Assembly (NCBI GenBank): GCA_002688435.1
Contig: NZCW01000008.1
Span: 4,642 to 41,804, forward strand
Direction: 5' to 3'
DNA from: Dehalococcoidales bacterium
GTDB taxonomy: Bacteria; Chloroflexota; Dehalococcoidia; Dehalococcoidales; RBG-16-60-22
Length of the DNA stretch: 37,163 bases
The position numbers were made by a program, and so were the translations under genes. The notes below the pieces were generated by a model. The model was not told the DNA's origin and searched no databases. It saw only the letters and a program-made list of their open reading frames with translations. Positions 31,868-37,163 of this stretch are shown here, one piece after another (positions within the stretch are counted from its first letter, which is position 1; the number at the start of each line of letters is the position of its first letter).

Positions 31868-33091
31868 TTAAGCTGGCACATTGAGTACTTCCTCAAGTGA
31901 TTCTAGTGTAGGCCGGATATTGAAAGGCTGAACCGTATCGGCTACTATATCCTGCGTTTTCGGTCCCGCCCCGGTAATGAAAGCTACCGTAACCTCGTTT
32001 TTCTTAATCACTTTCGAAGCTACCAGTTTCTTTAACGCGCCTATCACCACGCCACCGACGGCTTCGGTAAAAATACCTTCGGTTTGGGAAAGTAGTTTCA
32101 TTCCGGCAATGGCTTCCTCGTCGGTTACGGCGCTGGCACCGCCGCCGGATTGCCGGGCAACTCTCAGCGCATAATAACCGTCGGCCGGGTTACCAATGGC
32201 TATCGACTGGGCAATAGTGCTCGGCTCTACTGGGTTTACGTGGAGGGAGCCGGCCTGAAAAGCACTAACAATAGGCGAGCAGCCGGTAGCCTGGCAGACA
32301 AACATGTGGGTATTAACCGGCTCTATTAACCTCATCATCGCTAGTTCATCAAGACCCTTCCAAATCCGGGTGAAGAGTAGTCCGGAAGCCGCTGGAGCTA
32401 TCACGCAATCAGGCGCCCGCCAGCCCAATTGCTCGGCCACTTCGTAGCTGAGAGTCTTGCTCCCTTCGGCATAATAGGGCCTGAGGTTGATATTAATGAA
32501 CCCCCAGTTATATTTCTCGACAAGCTGTCGGCAGAGACGGTTGACGTCGTCATAGTTACCATCAACCGTGATGAGTACTGGATTATAGATGGCTGCTCCT
32601 ATCAGTTTACCGGTCTCGACACTGGCTGGTACGAAGACGTAAGCCTTTAACTTTGCTTTGGCGGCGTGGGCGGCCACACTGGCCGCTAGGTTGCCAGTGG
32701 AAGCACAGGCCACGGTGTCAAACCCGAATTCCCGTGCTTTGGTCATCGCTACGGAGACGACCCTATCTTTGAACGAGAAAGTAGGATTGAGGCCGTCGTT
32801 TTTAATGTAGAGATGGTCCAGTCCCAGTTCGCGCCCCAGATTATCAGCCTTGACCAGAGAGGTAAATCCGGTGCCGATATCCACCGCATCGCTTTCCACA
32901 GGCAGCATATCCTTATAGCGCCACATGGTAAATGGTCCTTCTGCCAGTTTTTCCTGGCTTATCGCCTTCGTCATAGACTTATAGTCATAAATTACCTCTA
33001 ACGGACTGAGGCAGAAATTACACACATTTAGTGGCTTTAGCGGATATTCGTGGCCGCATTTTCGGCAACGTAAAGCGGTAGCGTAAGACAT
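31868..33091 (-). CDS. thrC: Threonine synthase with N-terminal zinc ribbon
   Basis: A 407-residue PLP enzyme that forms threonine from O-phosphohomoserine. The N-terminus has a zinc-ribbon-like CRKCG...CNFC. The PLP lysine is in NPTFSFKDR, and ACASTGNLAASVAAHAAKA, GNYDDVN and FITGAGPKTQD are typical of threonine synthase. It begins with ATG after AAGGAGG, ten bases downstream of the Cys/Met-metabolism gene. Other PLP fold II enzymes (cysteate synthase, for example) are close relatives, but the length and motifs fit ThrC best. Confidence 0.9.
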   Translation of the reverse strand: MSYATALRCRKCGHEYPLKPLNVCNFCLSPLEVIYDYKSMTKAISQEKLAEGPFTMWRYKDMLPVESDAVDIGTGFTSLVKADNLGRELGLDHLYIKNDGLNPTFSFKDRVVSVAMTKAREFGFDTVACASTGNLAASVAAHAAKAKLKAYVFVPASVETGKLIGAAIYNPVLITVDGNYDDVNRLCRQLVEKYNWGFININLRPYYAEGSKTLSYEVAEQLGWRAPDCVIAPAASGLLFTRIWKGLDELAMMRLIEPVNTHMFVCQATGCSPIVSAFQAGSLHVNPVEPSTIAQSIAIGNPADGYYALRVARQSGGGASAVTDEEAIAGMKLLSQTEGIFTEAVGGVVIGALKKLVASKVIKKNEVTVAFITGAGPKTQDIVADTVQPFNIRPTLESLEEVLNVPA

Positions 33092-33101
33092 ATCATCCTC
33101 C

Positions 33102-34244
33102 TTAGCTGGGTTCCAATCCTCGACGTAAATCCTTAATCAGATCATCTATATTTTCCAAGCCGGTGGACAGCCTGATGGTGGCCTTGGTAATACCCACTTT
33201 CTTTCGGTGCTCTTCTGGCATTGAGACGTGGGTCATGGTAGCTGGGTGCGCCACTAGGGAGGCCGGACCGCCCAGTGACTCTGCTAAGGCGAAGATATTC
33301 AGTCTTTTCAAAAAAGAGTTAACCTTCTCGGTACCGCCATTTATCTCGAATGACACCATACCGCCGAATCCCTTCATCTGCCGCCGGGCGATGTCATGGC
33401 CGGGGTGGGACTCAAGCCCGGGGTAAAACACTTTCTTTACTGCCGGGTGTCCTTCAAGGAAATTGGCGATGGCGAAGGCGTTCGCCTCGTGCTGTTTCAT
33501 CCGTACCGGTAGGGTCTCAATCCCCCGCAGCACCAGCCAGCAGTCGAAAGGAGAAGCGGGAGTCCCCATAGCGTTCAAGAGAAACTGGACTTTTTCGGTT
33601 AACTCGTTGGTGGTTGTAACCACCGCTCCGCCGAGAACGTCGCAGTGCCCGTTAAGGTATTTGGTGGTGGAATGGACTACCAAGTCAATCCCGTAGTCGA
33701 TAGGTCTCAGGAAGTAGGGGGTGGCGAAGGTGTTGTCAATCACCGTCATTAGGTTATGCTTCCGGGCGATGTCCACGGCCATCTCCAAGTCAATAATATT
33801 CAACAACGGGTTGGAGGGAGTCTCCAGCCATAGCATTTTGGTGTTAGGTCTTATCGCCTCTTCGATTCTCTGCCGACTGTTCATTCTTAAGTAGGTAAAC
33901 TCTAGTCCAAACTTATGCATCACATCTTGGAATAACCGAAAGGTTCCTCCGTAGATATCGTCCCCGGAAATAACATGGTCACCAGCTTTCAGCAGGTGGA
34001 TAGCGGTAGTTTCGGCCGCCATACCGGTGGCGAAAGCAAATCCTGCCTGCCCACCTTCGAGCTTGGCGATAGTATCTTCTAGGACTTTTCTCGTTGGGTT
34101 TGCCGTGCGGGAGTAATCATAGCCTTTCGTTTTGCCGACATCCTTAAAAGCAAAAGTTGATGTCTGGTAGATGGGTACCGAAACAGCGCCGAAAGCTTTA
34201 TCCGGTCTCTCCCCGGTATGAATGGCCAGTGTCTCAAATTTCAT
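33102..34244 (-). CDS. Cys/Met-metabolism PLP enzyme (cystathionine gamma-synthase/lyase type)
   Basis: A 380-residue trans-sulfuration family enzyme. Signatures are YDYSRTANPTRKVLE, the substrate/PLP block ETPSNPLLNIID, the PLP lysine in VVHSTTKYLNGH, and the C-terminal LAESLGGPASLVAHPATMTH and VGITKATIRLSTGLE. It may act as cystathionine gamma-synthase, gamma-lyase or a homoserine-ester sulfhydrylase; sequence alone does not separate them. The ATG follows AAGGAGGAGG. It lies between cysteine desulfurase and threonine synthase genes, a setting that favours methionine or homocysteine supply. Confidence 0.9.
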   Translation of the reverse strand: MKFETLAIHTGERPDKAFGAVSVPIYQTSTFAFKDVGKTKGYDYSRTANPTRKVLEDTIAKLEGGQAGFAFATGMAAETTAIHLLKAGDHVISGDDIYGGTFRLFQDVMHKFGLEFTYLRMNSRQRIEEAIRPNTKMLWLETPSNPLLNIIDLEMAVDIARKHNLMTVIDNTFATPYFLRPIDYGIDLVVHSTTKYLNGHCDVLGGAVVTTTNELTEKVQFLLNAMGTPASPFDCWLVLRGIETLPVRMKQHEANAFAIANFLEGHPAVKKVFYPGLESHPGHDIARRQMKGFGGMVSFEINGGTEKVNSFLKRLNIFALAESLGGPASLVAHPATMTHVSMPEEHRKKVGITKATIRLSTGLENIDDLIKDLRRGLEPS

Positions 34245-34374
34245 ATTCCTCCTCCTTGGATGAGTTTCAGCGGCGAGCTTCTTTTTTCAGTCTTCTGTTC
34301 ATTCCCACTGCTCAAAAGACTTTTAGTTACCTCTTTTTGTTTAACGATTTTTACGTTTACCCTCTTCCTTATAA
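34245..34374 (-). other. Gap with inverted repeat between desulfurase and trans-sulfuration genes
   Basis: This 130-base spacer carries a short inverted repeat (AGTCTT at about 34292, AAGACT at about 34316) flanked by T- and A-rich runs on the two sides. It might be a weak terminator or leader structure within the sulfur gene run; no riboswitch class was recognised. Confidence 0.3.
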
Positions 34375-35559
34375 CTAATCGCTTAACGCAGTCTCTTCCA
34401 CTGCCTTTAATATAATTCCTGAACGGGCAATTTTCTCGATGGCTTTGATAGTGACATCGATTTCCTTCGTAGTGTTAAAATATCCAGGGCTTAATCGTAC
34501 CGTACCTCGCGGGAAAGTACCGATGGTTTTATGCGCCGCTGGAGCACAGTGAAGTCCTGTCCTCACTTTAGTATCGAAAGCCTGGTCCAGAATAGCCCCT
34601 ACTTCCATCGGCTCGGCCTCCTCAATAGTAAGGGAGACCACGGGGGTTTGTCTGGTACCGTCCTTATCCCGGTAGACGGTTACTCGCAGGATGCGTGCCA
34701 AGCCCTTAATTAGCCGGTCGGTTAGAGACTGCTCGTAAGCCAGAATCCTCTCCGTTCCTTCCTTAAAGATATATTTTAGTCCGGCTCCCAGTCCGGCGAT
34801 ACCGGCGCTGTTTACCGTCCCGCATTCTAATTTAAAAGGTAACTCCGTTGGCTGCATCTCAAGTTCTGAGTGTGAGCCGGTACCACCTTCCCGTAATGAA
34901 TCGAGGTCAACGCGTTCGCCAACATACAAGGCACCGGTACCCGGCGGGCCGAGTAGTCCTTTATGTCCGGGAAAGGCGAGCAGGTCAATATTATTTGCCT
35001 GAACATCAAGAGGATATTTGCCGGCAGTCTGTGCGGCATCTACCATGAAAATTAAGTTATGCTGTCGTGCGATTGCCCCGTATTCTTTAATTGGCTGGAC
35101 AACCCCGGTCACATTAGACGCATGGGTCATTACTACTAGCTTGGTTTTCCCGGTTATTGCCTTGGCCACATCCTGTGCCGAGACAGACCCATACCGAGAA
35201 TAAGGCGAGAGTTGGGTCACCTTGACCCCTTGCTGTTCCAGTTTCCCAAGAGGGCGAACCACGGAATTATGTTCCAAACGGCTGGTAATTACGTGGTCAC
35301 CCGGTCTCAGCAGCCCTTTTAATCCCGTGTTCAACGAATCTGTACAGTTAAGGGTAAATATAATCCGGTCTTTATCCGTGGCATTGATAAGACGGGCGAG
35401 GAGAAGCCTGGTCTCTTCAATCATTCGGCTGGCGGCTACGGCTAGACTGTGCCCACCGCGCCCGGGATTACCTCCTTGGTTCCTCAGGAACTCATCCACG
35501 GTCTGGTAAACGCTTTCTGGCTTGGGCCAGGAAGTGGCTGCATTATCCAGGTAAATCAT
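34375..35559 (-). CDS. Cysteine desulfurase family protein (class V aminotransferase)
   Basis: A 394-residue PLP enzyme of the cysteine desulfurase family subgroup with MIYLDNAATSWPKPESV at the N-terminus, the PLP lysine in LLAFPGHKGLLGPPGTGALYV (last residue region), and the reactive cysteine in VRTGLHCAPAAHK. It would transfer sulfur from cysteine as a persulfide. Eleven bases separate it from the upstream E1-like gene, so the two are likely cotranscribed and may hand sulfur to a ubiquitin-like carrier. It is not linked to suf or isc scaffold genes here. Confidence 0.9.
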   Translation of the reverse strand: MIYLDNAATSWPKPESVYQTVDEFLRNQGGNPGRGGHSLAVAASRMIEETRLLLARLINATDKDRIIFTLNCTDSLNTGLKGLLRPGDHVITSRLEHNSVVRPLGKLEQQGVKVTQLSPYSRYGSVSAQDVAKAITGKTKLVVMTHASNVTGVVQPIKEYGAIARQHNLIFMVDAAQTAGKYPLDVQANNIDLLAFPGHKGLLGPPGTGALYVGERVDLDSLREGGTGSHSELEMQPTELPFKLECGTVNSAGIAGLGAGLKYIFKEGTERILAYEQSLTDRLIKGLARILRVTVYRDKDGTRQTPVVSLTIEEAEPMEVGAILDQAFDTKVRTGLHCAPAAHKTIGTFPRGTVRLSPGYFNTTKEIDVTIKAIEKIARSGIILKAVEETALSD

Positions 35560-35570
35560 GACATCACGCC

Positions 35571-36581
35571 CTACGTTCCGATATATTTGCTGTAAAGTCC
35601 TCGGGCTAACGATTCATCGATGGTATTTTTAACGATGGCTCGTCCATCAGGAAAAACGACTATTTCTCTGGAATCAACGGTGAAACGTAACATAAACTCG
35701 TTATGGCTGACTTCACCTAATGGCTTAAGCTGTCCAGCGAGCTCCTCAAGAGAAAGGCCGGTTCCCTTGGGATTCGAGACCTGTACCGCATTTTGACCGC
35801 AAAGGGTGGTAGTCCTGACACCGAACTGCCCTGACAAGAACTCATACGTGCCATGGCAGGCAGGGCAGTCCTGGCGAGAGCCGATTTTAAAGCGTTCGAA
35901 GGTTCCTTGCCAGACATCAATGAAAATAACATCCTGGTTGATCTCCTTGGCGCTAACTAACATCTTCATGGCCTCAACGGATTGCAGAGAGCCGATAATG
36001 AAAGGAGCCGGACCGATCACCCCGGCAGTGTCACAGGTAGGGACTATCCTCGGTAAGGATAATGAAGGGAAGATACACTGGAAGCAGGGAGTCTGGCCAG
36101 GGATAACGTTCATCGTTTCTCCGGAGGAAGAGATAGCCCCGCCATAAATCCACGGGATTTTATTTCTTAGGGAGACATCATTTATCAGAAGGCGGGTTTC
36201 CAAGTTATCCAATCCGTCTAAAATTAAGTCGGCGCCAGCAACGAGTCTTTCAATAGTGGCGTAATTTACATCGGCCACTACCCCTTCGACAGTAACCGAG
36301 GAATTCACCTTTTTCAGATGCCATTCCGCGGCTATCGCCTTCGGTAATTGTGCTTTTATATCCTCTTCAGTGAAGATGACCTGTCGCTGCAGGTTGTGGT
36401 ACTCAATGAAATCACGGTCAATGATTTTAACTTTACCCACGCCGGCCCGTACCAGGGAAGTGGCTATAATGGTGCCTAGTGCTCCGCAGCCAACAATTAC
36501 CACATGGCTGCTAGCCAGTTTCTTCTGCCCCTCCTTGCCGATGCCGCGAAAAAGAGTTTGCCTGGAATACCGGTCAATCAC
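35571..36581 (-). CDS. ThiF/MoeB-family E1-like adenylyltransferase
   Basis: A 336-residue E1-like enzyme that adenylates the C-terminus of a ubiquitin-like sulfur carrier (ThiS, MoaD, CysO or HcyS type). It has the ATP-binding VIVGCGALGTIIATSLVRAG motif (residues 28-47), the arginine and aspartate block RDFIEYHNLQRQVIF, DGLDNLETRLLIND, zinc cysteines (CFQC and CPACHG), and the reactive cysteine region TCDTAGVIGP. The last 80 residues form an extra domain (LSLEELAGQLKPLGEVSHNE, then VFPDGRAIVK) common in this subgroup; it has no terminal GlyGly. Start is the GTG at 36581 after AGGAG. No sulfur-carrier gene is visible nearby. Confidence 0.9.
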   Translation of the reverse strand: MIDRYSRQTLFRGIGKEGQKKLASSHVVIVGCGALGTIIATSLVRAGVGKVKIIDRDFIEYHNLQRQVIFTEEDIKAQLPKAIAAEWHLKKVNSSVTVEGVVADVNYATIERLVAGADLILDGLDNLETRLLINDVSLRNKIPWIYGGAISSSGETMNVIPGQTPCFQCIFPSLSLPRIVPTCDTAGVIGPAPFIIGSLQSVEAMKMLVSAKEINQDVIFIDVWQGTFERFKIGSRQDCPACHGTYEFLSGQFGVRTTTLCGQNAVQVSNPKGTGLSLEELAGQLKPLGEVSHNEFMLRFTVDSREIVVFPDGRAIVKNTIDESLARGLYSKYIGT

Positions 36582-36609
36582 GGATACCTTGTCTCCTGTC
36601 GCGTATACG

Positions 36610-36639
36610 ATTATAGTTCTCTCCGTAAGCTAGAGGCAA
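36610..36639 (-). promoter_or_regulatory. Promoter of the E1/desulfurase gene run
   Basis: On the minus strand TTGCCT (36639-36634) and a perfect TATAAT (36615-36610) are separated by 18 bases. The predicted message would start near 36603, about 22 bases before the GTG of the E1-like gene. Confidence 0.6.
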
Positions 36640-37163
36640 TATACATTACCTGTCCCAGCGATTCTTGTCTTTTCTGTCGTTCCGCTTTAACATAAAGGAA
36701 GCAAAGGCTACAGAAAACCAAAACTGGCAGCGGGTGGATTCGAACCTGCGACTCTAGAGAAGGTCAAGGGGAATGCGGCACTGTCTTCAGGAATGAAATG
36801 AAATACATCACTTGAATCATTCTTCACAGAAGTATTGGCACTGTCAGGTGAGTCATATTTGGCTTCTACTACTTTACCAAGTCACCTCTACCCCTCTTGC
36901 CTCGAGCTGGTGATGGCTGGTGCGGTATAAAAGGCTAACACAACGGCACCTGCCATGCGGAGACCCAAATATTTAACTATCGTTAGTTTTACTTTAGCAC
37001 TATATTACCACACATTCCTCGCAAAAACAAAATCTTTGGCAACGTTACTCCTGAGAGAGAAATACTGAAACTAATCACCGGGGGACATGCCAGTCGAGTA
37101 ATCGCTGGTATGCTCTTTATCAGTCTGGAGATCGTCCTAAGGCATCGGGCTAAAATAATGGAG
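36640..37163. other. Right-hand end without an assignable gene
   Basis: Beyond the E1 promoter there is no long reading frame. The stretch holds the tRNA-like fragment, a 9-base direct repeat (GGCACTGTC at 36777-36785 and 36837-36845), and, in the last 140 bases, frames that are open on both strands and reach the window edge. The plus frame includes ILKLITGGHASRVIAGMLF; I cannot assign it. Confidence 0.4.
36725..36755 (-). other. tRNA 3'-end-like fragment
   Basis: The minus strand reads GCAGGTTCGAATCC followed by ACCCGCTGCCA, like a T-arm and acceptor end. The T-stem cannot fully pair (GCAGG against CCACC) and no matching 5' half, anticodon arm or acceptor partner was found upstream. It is best read as a leftover piece of a tRNA gene, possibly an old integration-site copy. 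Confidence 0.45.

Noticed and set aside
34245-34374. SAM riboswitch or leader peptide in the sulfur gene run
   Set aside because: I found a short inverted repeat and an 11-codon frame, but none of the conserved SAM riboswitch core sequences or a regulatory amino-acid run.
36640-36725. A 36-40 codon minus-strand frame with a CxxC (CSLC) before the E1 gene
   Set aside because: It lacks a ribosome binding site, ends in the TATAAT box of the E1 promoter and does not resemble a ThiS/MoaD carrier.
36725-36830. A complete tRNA gene
   Set aside because: No 5' half, anticodon arm or acceptor partner was found and the T-stem has mismatches.
37000-37163. Partial gene at the right edge
   Set aside because: Frames are open on both strands to the edge, neither with a clear start or known motif, so no strand could be chosen.

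Overview
The window looks like a contig from an uncultured anaerobic Chloroflexota bacterium, most likely class Dehalococcoidia. This is inferred from gene content, not from a marker gene. The content includes a very large heterodisulfide-reductase (Hdr) type redox operon, a compact system I cytochrome c maturation locus with a Cys-type CcmE, a HIT protein, zinc-ribbon threonine synthase and ThiF-family E1. No rRNA, CRISPR array, phage or transposase genes were seen.

Layout. 1-2900 (+): 3' part of glnS, a short NfeD-like membrane protein, and a radical SAM gene broken by two in-frame stops. 2900-8500: a set of glycan/thiol-like genes (BioF2/FemAB-type acetyltransferase, MshA-like GT4 glycosyltransferase, MshD-like tandem GNAT, PIG-L deacetylase, metallo-beta-lactamase hydrolase) and a HIT-family gene with a premature stop. 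8500-11350: a decayed small secreted-protein gene, a flavin reductase-like protein, L-2-hydroxyglutarate oxidase, and remnants of a zinc alcohol dehydrogenase. 11359-25865 (+): one co-directional run of 11 genes: hdrC, hdrB, hdrA with a nested GltD-like domain, hdrA, a tandem HdrA-HdrA (QmoB-like) protein, an MvhD-like protein, an FrhB/FdhB-like protein, a second hdrC-hdrB pair, and a fumarate reductase-like iron-sulfur and flavoprotein pair. 25955-31542 (-): ccmD, C, B, A, a CcmI-like protein, ccmH, ccmF and ccmE. 31569-36581 (-): NIL-domain protein, threonine synthase, Cys/Met-metabolism PLP enzyme, cysteine desulfurase and MoeB/ThiF-like E1. 36582-37163: mostly non-coding, with an E1-operon promoter and a tRNA 3'-end-like fragment.

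The most interesting system is the 14.5 kb Hdr operon. It appears to encode a soluble flavin/Fe-S complex. An NAD(P)H-type module (the GltD insert) and an FrhB/MvhD-type module could feed or drain HdrA flavins. Two HdrBC pairs and an SdhAB/TfrAB-like pair would be the acceptor or donor branches. No hydrogenase large subunit and no membrane anchor are present, so a cytoplasmic electron-bifurcating or confurcating fumarate/succinate (or related enoate) enzyme is a reasonable hypothesis.

A second theme is gene decay without frameshifts. At least four loci (radical SAM, HIT, a secreted protein, the CcmI-like zinc ribbon) carry in-frame stops or a lost start while the downstream reading frame is still recognisable. 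Neighbouring long genes are intact and end in all three stop codons, so this is not a changed genetic code.
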